64,000 nt of DNA from Candidatus Riflebacteria bacterium HGW-Riflebacteria-2 (GCA_002839435.1 PGYA01000009.1:120357-184356), one strand, 5' to 3'; shown: positions 34,501-43,573, counted from the stretch's first letter. Program-made: numbers and translations. The notes: a model not told the origin generated them from the letters alone.

Positions 34501-35040
34501 ATGACAATTAAAAAGAGTTTTGTCTATCTCGTAATGGCGATTTTTATACTGATATCTGGCCAGTCTTTGACGGCGAACAGCGCGGTGCTCGCTGCCGAAA
34601 CATCTTTCCTGGACGAAGCATTTCCTGATGGGCTTCTCGATGCCGATCAGCAGGAATTCCCAATGGCAGAAATCGAAGGCAAGATCATAGGTCTGTATTT
34701 TTCGGCGAGCTGGTGCCGTGGTTGTGCCGCGTTTTCGCGCATACTCGTGCCATTTCATGAAAAAAACAGGGAAGCTTTTGAAGTGATTCTGGTCGGGTTC
34801 GACAACAACAGTGCTGATATGCATGCTTACATGAAAGAATACGGCATGAACTGGGCGGCGATACCTTACGATAGCAGCGCACGTCTCGCCATGAAGGAAA
34901 AGTTCAACGTTACCGAAATTCCTCAGATGTTTATTCTGACCAGCAGCGGTCGTGTTCTGACTCTCGATGGCTACAAGCAGGTACAGGTCATGGGCGACGA
35001 AGCTCTTGGACACTGGCAGAAACTCGCCGCCGCCGAGTAA
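34501..35040 (+). CDS. Exported thioredoxin-like protein (TlpA/nucleoredoxin type)
   Basis: 179 residues. A signal peptide (IFILISGQSLTANSAVLAA) precedes a thioredoxin-like fold with the redox motif SASWCRGCAAF near residue 77, then a TEIPQMFIL cis-Pro segment near 139 as in nucleoredoxin/tryparedoxin-like proteins. It would reduce or oxidise disulfides in the periplasm, possibly for cytochrome or lipoprotein maturation. The start is preceded by AAAAAGGACG. A hairpin-like TATTCGG...CCGAATA lies just upstream at about 34435-34456. The next gene starts 9 bases after the stop and is likely co-transcribed. Confidence 0.85.
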   Translation: MTIKKSFVYLVMAIFILISGQSLTANSAVLAAETSFLDEAFPDGLLDADQQEFPMAEIEGKIIGLYFSASWCRGCAAFSRILVPFHEKNREAFEVILVGFDNNSADMHAYMKEYGMNWAAIPYDSSARLAMKEKFNVTEIPQMFILTSSGRVLTLDGYKQVQVMGDEALGHWQKLAAAE

Positions 35041-35049
35041 GCCGGCAGT

Positions 35050-35700
35050 ATGCCGGTAATCAGCCAGTATCGACCAAAATTTGCCTGCTTTTTCTTTCCG
35101 CTGTCTTTTACGGCATTTTTGACCGCCATAATAGCAGTCGTCTGGCTGGTTATTGGTGGCGGCCTTAATGCCATAATCATGCTGTCCGGAACTGTGTCAG
35201 TAATGCTGACTGTGGCATGGGCCGGTTTGAGCCTCAACACCAGCTATGAATTCGATGCTGAAAATGCGCAGGTTGTCCACAGCATCAGCCTGGGACGCCA
35301 CCAGCGAAAAGCGCCAGTCTGTCGTTTCGACGAAGTTGGCGCTTTCACGGTTAAAGGCATTCACAACCGTGCGCGCGTGCAGACCTGGTGGGAATACCAG
35401 GTCGTCATGTTGCTTAAATCCGGCCGTCTGCTCGAAATCTCCGAGCCCAGCCCAAAATCAGTATTCGAGAGTAACCGCCTCGCCGAAAAACTCGCTAAAC
35501 TGGTCGATTGTGATTATTTCCCAGGCGAACAACAGAAAACCGTCGAAGTTGCCTTAGCCGGCGAACATCCGGTTTTTGAATACCGCAGCTGGAGCTGGGG
35601 CGACGTCATCAGCGAATTCGGCCTGGCGACAGTCGCCTCACTCATCTTCTTCGCTGCTATAGTAGCTTTCATCGTCGCTCTGGTCGTTATTTTGAGCTAA
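35050..35700 (+). CDS. Membrane protein of unknown function
   Basis: 216 residues. Two transmembrane segments lie near residues 12-32 and 38-60, a soluble beta-rich region follows (about 65-180), and a last strong hydrophobic helix spans 190-214 (SLIFFAAIVAFIVALVVIL). The arrangement resembles PH-like or bPH-domain membrane proteins, but no motif is clear enough to assign one. It follows the thioredoxin-like gene by 9 bases, which suggests a shared envelope role, and its stop is 3 bases from the convergent gene. Confidence 0.6.
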   Translation: MPVISQYRPKFACFFFPLSFTAFLTAIIAVVWLVIGGGLNAIIMLSGTVSVMLTVAWAGLSLNTSYEFDAENAQVVHSISLGRHQRKAPVCRFDEVGAFTVKGIHNRARVQTWWEYQVVMLLKSGRLLEISEPSPKSVFESNRLAEKLAKLVDCDYFPGEQQKTVEVALAGEHPVFEYRSWSWGDVISEFGLATVASLIFFAAIVAFIVALVVILS

Positions 35701-35702
35701 CC

Positions 35703-36800
35703 TCAAATCTTGCGGTAGCCGAGCAGTACGTCGGCGAGCTGCCCGATTGAGCCATCTTCGCGTTCGAAACTGCCGTTTAGTATCAGCGAGTTGCCGTTTA
35801 TGTCAGCGTTTGTGCGCATGAAGTCAAGGCTTAGCGACTTTATGCCAAGCTCGGGCAATGTCTGCAATTCTTTTTTCTCGATCCGGCCATCACCGTTGAG
35901 GTCGCGATAGAGCTTGAGCGCCTTGAATACCGGGTCAAGAAAGTTGATTTTGCTGTCACCGTTACTGTCATACTTGGCCAGTTCGGCAAAGCCATGCTCA
36001 GCACCGTTCTGGTCGCCGAAAAGCTCGCTGCCGTTATCGATAACCCCGTTGCCGTTGCGGTCATAGACCAGCATCGCGGTGTTGCCGCGAACCCAGGCTG
36101 TGCTGTCGAGTTTTCCATCGGCAGTAATATCAAACATTGCACCTTTGCCGGCTTCGCTAAGGTTGATGCCTTCGCCAGACAAATCGAGAACAAGCGGATC
36201 GACCTTTATGATTCCGAGGTCTTCCAGGCTTATGCCAATGCGGCCTTCTTCAGTGGTGGTCTGCTTGAACTTGAGGTCGAGCTGCATGCTGGTGCGGCGT
36301 TCCTGCACTGCGATCATCTGCGCCAGCGTCATTGGCTTCCCATTATCAGGCATTACCTGACTGACAGGGGCCGATTCTACTTCCGGCGACTGCGCATTGA
36401 CGCGCGCTTCACTACCGTCTTCCGACACATCGGCTTTCGCCATTTTGAGCAGCTTGACGTAGCGTGCTTTGAGCTCTTTGTATTCCTTGTCGTCTTTGCT
36501 GATCATTCGCAGCATCAGATCGAGGTCGCGCTCGAGTTTGACGTCGCCGTCGCCCCCTTCCTCAACTTGACTGGTCGTGAAACTGAGCTTGACGTTCAGT
36601 TCTGCCTGAACCGAAGTTTGTTGCCTGAACTGGGTGATGGTCTGGCGCATCTCGTTCATCGGCGAGAGTTCGAGCAGATCTTTTTCGATGCCAGATTTGG
36701 GTTTCGCTTTGCTCTCGCGCTGGAAAAACGCGTCGATAGCCTGCGAAAAGCGGTTGGCTCGCATGAATCGTTGTGAAAGCACAGACGCAGCAATAGCCAT
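35703..36800 (-). CDS. Protein with RTX/EF-hand-like calcium repeats
   Basis: 365 residues. The N-terminal half is helical and charged with no signal peptide. The C-terminal half (about 210-335) matches the calcium-binding segment common in RTX and VCBS surface proteins: PLVLDLSGEGINLS, LVYDRNGNGVIDNGSELFGD, YDSNGDSKINF and YRDLNGDGRIEKKEL, each a Dx[DN]xDG-type loop. Export could be by a type I system using the C-terminus, but none is seen nearby. AAGGAGGAG precedes the start. It is divergent from the rnf operon. Confidence 0.75.
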   Translation of the reverse strand: MAIAASVLSQRFMRANRFSQAIDAFFQRESKAKPKSGIEKDLLELSPMNEMRQTITQFRQQTSVQAELNVKLSFTTSQVEEGGDGDVKLERDLDLMLRMISKDDKEYKELKARYVKLLKMAKADVSEDGSEARVNAQSPEVESAPVSQVMPDNGKPMTLAQMIAVQERRTSMQLDLKFKQTTTEEGRIGISLEDLGIIKVDPLVLDLSGEGINLSEAGKGAMFDITADGKLDSTAWVRGNTAMLVYDRNGNGVIDNGSELFGDQNGAEHGFAELAKYDSNGDSKINFLDPVFKALKLYRDLNGDGRIEKKELQTLPELGIKSLSLDFMRTNADINGNSLILNGSFEREDGSIGQLADVLLGYRKI

Positions 36801-36910
36801 TTGTTACTCCTCCTTGAGTAAATTGGGCACATCCGTATGTCTAAAAAAAATATTACCCCTTATCTATATCGGCCGCCCCCTCTAAAAAGTTTAGCCTTTT
36901 CGAGAAAATG

Positions 36911-36916
36911 TATAAT
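36911..36916 (+). promoter_or_regulatory. Candidate -10 element upstream of the rnf operon
   Basis: A perfect TATAAT lies 70 bases before the rnfD start within an AT-rich stretch. The matching -35 region is weak, so this rests on the hexamer alone. Confidence 0.35.
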
Positions 36917-36986
36917 TTTTGCACAGTCAGGTGCGTTGCAGCCGAGATGTGTTAGAATGGCTGAAATTTAAATGCTGGCGGGTTAG

Positions 36987-37940
36987 ATGAGCAAACAGGG
37001 CGGCAGGCTGAGCAATTTTGGCGGGGCTGACTGGCTTCTGCTGCTGGTTATGCTGCCCCTCTATTTTGCCGTCTGGGGAAGATTTGGGCAGAAGTTCGCT
37101 GCTGCTGCCGGCCTGAGCGTTGCAACCGGCGTCGCCTGCTGGTTTGTCGCTCTGCTGCAGCAACCGGCTAATAGTGATATTAAGGCGGGTGAGATCCCGT
37201 TTTGCTGGTCGTTGTTTATTCTTTTTCCTGTATTTTGCCCGCTGGCTCTTCCTCTGTGGATCATACCACCGCTTCTGGTTCTCGCCTATATTATCAGTAT
37301 TAGCAGTTTTGGCGGGTTCCGCCGGCATTGTTTCAACCCCGTCGCGGTTGCGGTAGTTCTGATGCTGGTTGGCTACAGTTCTACCGCGAGTCTGAGCGCT
37401 TCAAAGCCTCTGCTCTCTGCCGGCGCCGGCTATCGCGCCTGGAGCGCCGGTGTGCCACCGACCCGGCCACTCTGGTTCTACTACGCGGCGGTTCCGCTTG
37501 AGAAGCTGCTTGTTGCTTCTTTCTCAGCCGATCTTCCGGCCATGCCGGGCAGCGTTTTTTCTCTGCCGCTTCTGTTTCTGGCTGGCGTTATGGCACTTTT
37601 TTTTGGCCGTGGCCGCGCCTGGTTCATTACGTTGCTGCTGGCTGTGCCGGGTTTTGCAGCTATTGCCGGGAATGCTGGTCTTGTGAGTTTTTCGCCGCTG
37701 CATCCTTTGCTGCTTGGTCTGGCGCCTGCGCTTATGCTGATCGCCGTCGTTGACTACCACACTTTGCCGACACGCATGTCTGAACAGATCATATCGGGAC
37801 TGCTGTTCTCAGCCCTTTTGCTGCTTTTTACCATCAGGTCGGTAAACCCTCTGGGCGCTGTTTATGCTTTTCTTCTTATGCAGGTTCTTTCACCGTTGCT
37901 CTGCGATCTGCTGCTACCGCAGAAAGGCGGTGCCAGATGA
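36987..37940 (+). CDS. rnfD: RnfD/NqrB-type membrane subunit
   Basis: 317 residues, nearer RnfD (about 320-350) than NqrB (about 410). It is very hydrophobic, with eight or nine transmembrane segments and the family stretch HCFNPVAVAVVLML near residue 112. The Thr of GVPPTRPLWF near 150 lies where RnfD/NqrB carry covalent FMN, although the usual SGAT motif is changed. In Rnf and Nqr the subunit takes part in ion-coupled electron transfer across the membrane. This is the first gene of a tight cluster (4-, 4-, 1- and 1-base overlaps) running to nqrF. No rnfC or rnfB is upstream, where a divergent gene lies. Confidence 0.88.
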   Translation: MSKQGGRLSNFGGADWLLLLVMLPLYFAVWGRFGQKFAAAAGLSVATGVACWFVALLQQPANSDIKAGEIPFCWSLFILFPVFCPLALPLWIIPPLLVLAYIISISSFGGFRRHCFNPVAVAVVLMLVGYSSTASLSASKPLLSAGAGYRAWSAGVPPTRPLWFYYAAVPLEKLLVASFSADLPAMPGSVFSLPLLFLAGVMALFFGRGRAWFITLLLAVPGFAAIAGNAGLVSFSPLHPLLLGLAPALMLIAVVDYHTLPTRMSEQIISGLLFSALLLLFTIRSVNPLGAVYAFLLMQVLSPLLCDLLLPQKGGAR

Positions 37941-38548
37941 ACGCCCGCTCACCGGCATTTATGGTCGAAATCAGGTTTATGCTGATTCTTGCAACTTTGT
38001 GCGCAGTATTGCTGCTGCTGACCCGCGCCGGAATCGGCAGTCGCGCCGATCAGAGTCTGACGGCAATAAGAGCCGCCGGTGAAATCTGCGGCATCGATCT
38101 GCCGCAGGATTCGGCTGAAGCGGTAAAAGTATTCGATCGCCATTTTGTTTTGCGCAGTCGTGGGCGTTTTCAGTTCTGGCAGAGCAGTAATAAAACAGGC
38201 CTCTGGCTGTGTCAGGCGCGCGGCGCCGGTATGTGGGCTGAGATTACACTGCTGTTCGCCTACGACAGCACTCATCGACGTATCGTCGGCCTGCGCGTGC
38301 TCGAGCAGAATGAAACGGCCGGGCTTGGCGACCGCATAGGTGAAGAAGACTTCTACGGGCAGTTCGATGAGCTGGAAGCCGCGAACGGTGTTGAAATGAA
38401 GGCGATAAGAATCCATGGCAACCAGTTTGACGCTGTTTCCGGAGCAACCATAACTTCGCGTGCCGTCGAAACCCTGCTTAACCGGGCGTTGCGACACCTT
38501 GCAGTAATCCCGGTCGAAGTTGCTGGTGGCAGTGAGGTGCGCCCATGA
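37937..38548 (+). CDS. rnfG: RnfG/NqrC-type covalent-FMN subunit
   Basis: 203 residues, RnfG size. One N-terminal transmembrane helix is followed by an FMN-binding domain; GAGMWAEITLLFAYD near residue 92, RVLEQNETAGLGDRIGE near 122 and the flavinylation motif SGATITSRA are present, making Thr171 the expected site of covalent FMN through phosphodiester linkage. An ApbE flavin transferase would be needed; none is in the window. Starts inside rnfD and ends inside rnfE. Confidence 0.93.
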   Translation: MNARSPAFMVEIRFMLILATLCAVLLLLTRAGIGSRADQSLTAIRAAGEICGIDLPQDSAEAVKVFDRHFVLRSRGRFQFWQSSNKTGLWLCQARGAGMWAEITLLFAYDSTHRRIVGLRVLEQNETAGLGDRIGEEDFYGQFDELEAANGVEMKAIRIHGNQFDAVSGATITSRAVETLLNRALRHLAVIPVEVAGGSEVRP

Positions 38549-39147
38549 AGTATCTGCGCATCCTCTGGGAAGGCCTGATTCCCAATAATCCCGTCTTTAT
38601 CCTGGCTTTGGGGTTATGTTCAACGCTGGCAGTAACGCTCAAGGTCGAAAACGCCTTTTTCATGGCAGTAATGGTGGGTGTCACAACTGTTGCCAGTTCG
38701 GTAGCTGTAGCCTTTGTGCGCTACCGCATTCCTTTCCGCTTTCGTCTGCTTTCATACATGCTTATAATTGTGACCGTGGTGATAGCGGTAGAACAGTCGC
38801 TTCGCGCGCTGTTCCCTGAAGTGGCACGTGCTCTCGGCCCCTATGTCGGGCTTATCGTTACCAACTGTGTGGTAATGGGTCGCCTCGAAGCTTTTGCCGC
38901 TTCGCATCGGCCGCTGGAAGCATTTTTCGACGCACTTGGAGTTGCTTTCGGCTATGCTGCCGTTCTGCTTTCTATTGCTTCGATTCGGGAACTTCTCGGC
39001 AACGCTACGCTCTGGGGGCTGCGTGTGGCTCCTGACTTCTATATACCATGCCGTGTCTTCAATTCTCCGCCTGGCGCTTTTATAGTATTTGCCGCGCTGC
39101 TGGTGGTCGTAAACTGGCTTAGGGCTATGAGCCGGAGGCAAAGCTGA
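38545..39147 (+). CDS. rnfE: RnfE/NqrD-type membrane subunit
   Basis: 200 residues with six transmembrane segments. The hallmark LWEGLIPNNPVFILALGLC opens the protein (residues 8-26; RnfE reads LWxxNPVLVQxLGLCP), and VGLIVTNCVVMGRLEAFA near 108 contains the conserved Cys that with its partner in RnfA holds a membrane [2Fe-2S] cluster in Rnf/Nqr. Overlaps its neighbours by 4 and 1 bases. Confidence 0.93.
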   Translation: MKYLRILWEGLIPNNPVFILALGLCSTLAVTLKVENAFFMAVMVGVTTVASSVAVAFVRYRIPFRFRLLSYMLIIVTVVIAVEQSLRALFPEVARALGPYVGLIVTNCVVMGRLEAFAASHRPLEAFFDALGVAFGYAAVLLSIASIRELLGNATLWGLRVAPDFYIPCRVFNSPPGAFIVFAALLVVVNWLRAMSRRQS

Positions 39148-39746
39148 TGGAAGCTTTGCACTACCCACTGCTTGGCCTGCTGTTCAGCGCCGCTATCAGC
39201 GAAAACATCGCTCTTTATTATTTTCTCGGTATCTGTCCCCTTATATCGATTTCTTCAGATCTGAAAGCTTCTTTCAACATGGGTGTTGCGGTAAGTGCTG
39301 TCATGCTTATCACAACTGCCGCCAACTGGGCGGTCTACCATCTGCTGCTGCAACCCCTCGCACTCGAGTATCTGCAGTTGTTGTTTTTTGTATCGATCAT
39401 CGCGGCGACTGTGCAGATGCTTGAACTGTTTCTCGACAGATTTTTTCCAAGCATGTACGAAATGTTCGGTATATTTTTACCGCTGATAACAGTTAACTGC
39501 GCCATTCTTGGCGTGTCCCTGTTTGCGGTTCTTCGCGAATATTCGCTCGTGCAGACTCTGGTTTTCGCAGCTGGCAGCGGCGCGGGCTGGTGCCTGGTGA
39601 TCTGCATTATTGCTTCACTGCGGCGTCGTCTTGACCTTGCGCACATACCGCAGCACCTTGGCAAAACCGGCATCACCATGCTGGTGGCCGCTGTCATAGC
39701 TCTGGCTTTTTCCGGGCTCGGCGAGCTGATGAGCGGAGGCCTCTGA
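39147..39746 (+). CDS. rnfA: RnfA/NqrE-type membrane subunit
   Basis: 199 residues with six transmembrane segments, paralogous to and inverted relative to RnfE. Family features are SAAISENIALYYFLGICPLI near residue 14 (usual NNFVLxxFLGxCP) and FLPLITVNCAILGVSLF near 111 with the conserved NC pair. The Cys residues of GICP and VNCA are the expected cluster ligands with RnfE. Stop and start share one base with the flanking genes. Confidence 0.93.
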   Translation: MEALHYPLLGLLFSAAISENIALYYFLGICPLISISSDLKASFNMGVAVSAVMLITTAANWAVYHLLLQPLALEYLQLLFFVSIIAATVQMLELFLDRFFPSMYEMFGIFLPLITVNCAILGVSLFAVLREYSLVQTLVFAAGSGAGWCLVICIIASLRRRLDLAHIPQHLGKTGITMLVAAVIALAFSGLGELMSGGL

Positions 39747-40846
39747 TGCAGGCGCTTCTTGTCATACTGCTGATCAATGCATTTGTTCTGATATTATGTG
39801 CATTGGTCGCGGTTTCCGGCCGCCTGCTGCGGCAGACTGGAGATGCCGAAATACTGATCAATCGGCAGGAAGCCCGCAAAGTAGCCTGCGGCCAGTTTTT
39901 GTTGTCGGCACTCGCCGAGTCCGGTGTTTTTCTTCCGGCTGCCTGCGGCGGCAAAGGAACCTGTGGTCGCTGCGAAGTAAAGGTTAACAGCGGTGGCAGT
40001 TCGGTTACTCCCCTGGAAACAATTCTGTTGCCCCCAGAACGGCTTCAGGCACTCGCGCGTCTCGCCTGTCAGGTAAAGGTGCGTCAGAATATCGCGGTCG
40101 AAGTTCCTGATGGCTTGTTGGCGGCAAAGCTTTTTTGCGCCCGTCTGACCGCTGAGCGTCTGGTTGCCGAAGATATCAAAACGTTGCAGTTCACTATCGA
40201 ATGCGATGATGAGCTGGCTTTCATCCCGGGGCAATATGTTCAGGTTTACTATCAGATGCCCTGGGAAAAGGTTATGCGTGCTTATTCAATTTCATCGCCG
40301 GCCAGCGCGAAAAAAACTTTTTCGCTCGATATTCAGAGGGTTTCTGGCGGCATTGTCAGCAGTTATCTGCATCAGCTTCAGCCTGGTGATACAATAGAGG
40401 TCAGCGGCCCGTTTGGCGACATGTTTCTGCATGAAGACCATATTAAGCGCCCGATAATTCTGGTTGCCGGCGGAGTCGGTCTGGCGCCTCTGCGCTCGAT
40501 GCTCGAAAAGCTGAGCGAAATCGGCTTTCCGCAGCCGGTATGGCTGTTTCACGGCGCGCGCAGTCGCAAAAATCTTTATGGCGAAGAATATTTTCGTGAG
40601 CTGGCGCGCCAGCATGCCGCTTTCAGCTATCTGCCGGCGCTTTCCAACCCGATGCTCGAAGAAGGCTGGGTGGGCAGTCGCGGCATGATTCATGAGCTGC
40701 TCGAAAAACATGAAATTGAGCCGGCTGCCATAGCGACAGCCTTTGTCTGCGGCCCGGGCCCGATGATGCAGGCGGTTACAAAAGTACTTGTTGCCAAAGG
40801 ACTGCCCTCTGATAGAATACTGACTGACCCTTTCGACTTTGCCTGA
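39746..40846 (+). CDS. nqrF: NqrF-type NADH dehydrogenase subunit
   Basis: 366 residues, a little shorter than NqrF (about 405). One N-terminal transmembrane helix precedes a [2Fe-2S] ferredoxin domain (ACGGKGTCGRCEV near residue 68 with the distal Cys in LACQV), then an FAD domain (MRAYSISSPAS near 178) and an NAD domain (LVAGGVGLAPLRSM near 240; VCGPGPMMQAV near 335). It should oxidise NADH and feed the pump. In Rnf the input comes instead from RnfB/RnfC, so this cluster combines Rnf-sized membrane subunits with an Nqr-type input module. The next gene starts 5 bases after the stop. Confidence 0.92.
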   Translation: MQALLVILLINAFVLILCALVAVSGRLLRQTGDAEILINRQEARKVACGQFLLSALAESGVFLPAACGGKGTCGRCEVKVNSGGSSVTPLETILLPPERLQALARLACQVKVRQNIAVEVPDGLLAAKLFCARLTAERLVAEDIKTLQFTIECDDELAFIPGQYVQVYYQMPWEKVMRAYSISSPASAKKTFSLDIQRVSGGIVSSYLHQLQPGDTIEVSGPFGDMFLHEDHIKRPIILVAGGVGLAPLRSMLEKLSEIGFPQPVWLFHGARSRKNLYGEEYFRELARQHAAFSYLPALSNPMLEEGWVGSRGMIHELLEKHEIEPAAIATAFVCGPGPMMQAVTKVLVAKGLPSDRILTDPFDFA

Positions 40847-40850
40847 AATT

Positions 40851-41975
40851 ATGAGAATAAATTCGATATATCTGCTTAGAAGTATAGTCAGCCTGTGTCT
40901 GCTGCTGGCGTTGGCGCTGGTTCTGCCGGCGCAGTCGATCACGACTACCACCGCGCAGACCTCTGATGAAACCGCGCGCTGTCTTACCTGTCATGCGCCC
41001 CGGCAGATCAAACTCGTCGAAACCTGGGAAACCAGCTCGCATGCGAAGAACGGGGTGGGGTGCTACGAATGTCACAAGGCTGATCCCAAAGACACGGCCG
41101 CAAAAAACGGGCACTTCAGCTTTTCCGTGCAGCTGCCGGTGTCACCGCGCACTTGCGCTGAATGCCACCCGGCCCAGTATGAATCATTTGCGCAGTCGCG
41201 CCATGCCGAGGCTTTTGAGACGATTCGCAATGTGCCGCTGCGCACGCAGTCACCGGCGCTGTTCGAACAGAGCTGCGCCATCTGTCACGGCAACGATCTG
41301 CGTATGCAGCGCGGCAAGGCGCTCGACAATACCTGGCCCAATCATGGCATCGGCCGCATCAATACTGATGGCAGCCGCGGCAACTGCGCGGCCTGCCACG
41401 GCCATCACGACGACTCGATGGCGCGCGCCCGTAGCCCCGAAACTTGCGGCAAATGCCATCATGGCGACGTCGGCCCGGCTTACGAAGCCTGGAAAGCTTC
41501 GCGCCATGGCAACGACTGGCATATTACCGCCGCCGCCGTTGATCTCAATAAGTCTGATTTCAAGCCGGTCAACGAAGATCTCAAACGCCCTGACTGCTTC
41601 GTTTGTCATCTCGCACCATCAACCGGAATCGCCTCGGCAACCCATAATCCAGGCGAACGCCTGTCATGGCATCTTGCGACCATTCACAGCGAACATCGCG
41701 AAGACTGGGGCGACAAGCGCCTCGCCATGCAGCAGAGTTGCCGCAACTGCCACGCCAGCACCCAGATCGACATGTTCTACCGGCGTTTCGACGCCAGTGT
41801 TCTCGAGTTTAACCGCCTCGCTTCTGAAGCCGCTTCTCTGGCTGGCGACAGCAAAAAGCGCACAAAAATAAAGGCCGCCGCCATGAAAGGCAAGATTGGC
41901 GCTGCCATGCTCAGCCCCCTGCATGTGCGCGATGCCGCCGAAACTCTGATCGATGAAACGCAATCAGAAAAATGA
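40851..41975 (+). CDS. HAO-like octaheme cytochrome c
   Basis: 374 residues from ATG 40851; a TTG 12 bases earlier is also open. A signal peptide (SIVSLCLLLALALVLPAQS) leads to eight CxxCH haem sites: CLTCH, CYECH, CAECH, CAICH, CAACH, CGKCH, CFVCH and CRNCH. Spacer motifs such as TSSHAKNGVGCYECH and SRHAEAF, with WGDKRLAMQQSCRNCH at the last haem, are those of the hydroxylamine-oxidoreductase-like family; members outside nitrifiers reduce nitrite or hydroxylamine or shuttle electrons. It is periplasmic, encoded 5 bases after nqrF, and is a likely electron partner of the pump. No C-terminal membrane anchor is present. Confidence 0.88.
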   Translation: MRINSIYLLRSIVSLCLLLALALVLPAQSITTTTAQTSDETARCLTCHAPRQIKLVETWETSSHAKNGVGCYECHKADPKDTAAKNGHFSFSVQLPVSPRTCAECHPAQYESFAQSRHAEAFETIRNVPLRTQSPALFEQSCAICHGNDLRMQRGKALDNTWPNHGIGRINTDGSRGNCAACHGHHDDSMARARSPETCGKCHHGDVGPAYEAWKASRHGNDWHITAAAVDLNKSDFKPVNEDLKRPDCFVCHLAPSTGIASATHNPGERLSWHLATIHSEHREDWGDKRLAMQQSCRNCHASTQIDMFYRRFDASVLEFNRLASEAASLAGDSKKRTKIKAAAMKGKIGAAMLSPLHVRDAAETLIDETQSEK

Positions 41976-41996
41976 GTTTTGCTGAATGTTTTTTTT

Positions 41997-43391
41997 ATGA
42001 CTGATTCAGAGCGACATTACACAAGAAAATCTCTTTTCTTTTATGCTTTTTTGACAGTAATGATTCTGCTGGTTATGCTTCACGTTGGGCATATATGGCT
42101 TATGATAAGGCAGTGGAATCATTTTTTCATCATTGATCCAGGTTTACCTGCTGAATTCCATCATCTCTGGAAAAACCCGGCAATCATTGGATCCATGACG
42201 TTTCAGGTTGAACAAAATGGCAAAGTTACTGAACTCGACCTTGCGACTTTCGATTTTCGTAACTTTAATGAAAAGTTCGATGTTATTGACTACCGGTATA
42301 CTATTAGTTCCATCCAGACAGATTTGCGTTTGTTGCCAAAGGAGCAGCAGGATACGGTTTACAAAATTCTTGCTGATGCCGGCCTGACAGATTTCGAAAA
42401 GGCGTTCCGGCAAAGATTTGTTGAAGAATCACTGGCAATTATTGAGTCAGGGCAAGTACCGATAGAAACAATTCAACCTCAGGTTTTGAGAACCAGTAAT
42501 ACAACGGAAGTCTGCTATCTGGCCAGAAATTTCAGCAAGTTAGCTTACACTCTGGCTCACAAAGCTATGCGCGAAGGTGATCATGAATCAGCTCTCGGCA
42601 TCATGTGCGGAATTTATGTCGTAGCTTCGCAGTTGGAGAAAGGGAATCCAGTCGCAGAAAGCTTTACCAGATCAGTTGCCGACAGCATAAGAATCATTGC
42701 CGGATACGGCATTCTTGAGATCGTCGATGATCTTGAGATGCCGCCGCAAAAAATCCGCGACTGGGTGAAGAAACTGCAGTGTCTGGCCTCAGACACACCC
42801 AGCCTCGCGGATTGTTTGACAAGAGAGGGCGTAAATAACGAAATCATTCAGGAAAACTGGCGTAGTCTTTACCCCTGTCGTCTTACGGAATCACTTGCCA
42901 GTCCAGGCAGCAGAAGGTTTATCAATAAGCTGCGTGCTGAAAAAGTTGATATTGTTAGAATGCCGATCATAAAGTCTTTGCCTGAGGCAGGGCTGTTCGA
43001 TGCAAGATGGCAGGAATACAGAGATTATTACTGGTTAAATATGAATCTGCTGTTACCTCATCTGTTTTATCCTGATGCGTATTTTATCAGAGGGTATGTT
43101 TATTATGAACAGTCTTTGATAAAGCTTACGGACTTGATTCAACTTGATTTAAAAGCAAAACAGCTGCTCAACCTTGCCATACTTTCTCTTCTGTTAAGAT
43201 CGTGGCAGATCGAGCATGGTTCATCTCCAGCTTCTTTGAGCGAGCTCGAGCGACTCAATGGCGCACCTTTGCCTGTCGAACCTGCTACTTCTATGCCCTT
43301 TCCTTATAATGCCTCAGCGGCAAAAATAATAGAATTCGATGTCGAAGGAGGCATCCAGGGCGGTTCCTTCGGGCCCTTGTCTGAGCCTTGA
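41997..43391 (+). CDS. Membrane-anchored protein of unknown function
   Basis: About 464 residues from ATG 41997; no strong ribosome site, and a TTG 18 bases upstream is also open. A transmembrane helix near residues 13-35 (FYAFLTVMILLVMLHVGHIWL) anchors a large extracytoplasmic helical domain with no recognisable family. The composition is richer in A+T than neighbouring genes. It lies 21 bases after the cytochrome gene in the same direction, so it may belong to that operon, but nothing in its sequence shows a redox role. Confidence 0.6.
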   Translation: MTDSERHYTRKSLFFYAFLTVMILLVMLHVGHIWLMIRQWNHFFIIDPGLPAEFHHLWKNPAIIGSMTFQVEQNGKVTELDLATFDFRNFNEKFDVIDYRYTISSIQTDLRLLPKEQQDTVYKILADAGLTDFEKAFRQRFVEESLAIIESGQVPIETIQPQVLRTSNTTEVCYLARNFSKLAYTLAHKAMREGDHESALGIMCGIYVVASQLEKGNPVAESFTRSVADSIRIIAGYGILEIVDDLEMPPQKIRDWVKKLQCLASDTPSLADCLTREGVNNEIIQENWRSLYPCRLTESLASPGSRRFINKLRAEKVDIVRMPIIKSLPEAGLFDARWQEYRDYYWLNMNLLLPHLFYPDAYFIRGYVYYEQSLIKLTDLIQLDLKAKQLLNLAILSLLLRSWQIEHGSSPASLSELERLNGAPLPVEPATSMPFPYNASAAKIIEFDVEGGIQGGSFGPLSEP

Positions 43392-43573
43392 ACTGCTGCC
43401 ATTGAGGCAACAGTTGTCATTATCTGCATTTTTGCTAAGCTTTTGTCGGCCTGGCCAATTATTGCTGACCAATACTGAGAATTCGGCGATTAAATATTGT
43501 TCAAATATGACTAGGATGGTAAAATCTGTTCCTTGTATAGACATGAGTTTAATCTTGCATCCTTCACGGGTTT

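Noticed and set aside
43392..43573. Inverted patch CTGCTGCC...GGCAACAG after the gene ending at 43391
   Set aside because: The stem is imperfect and no T tract follows, so it is not called as a terminator.
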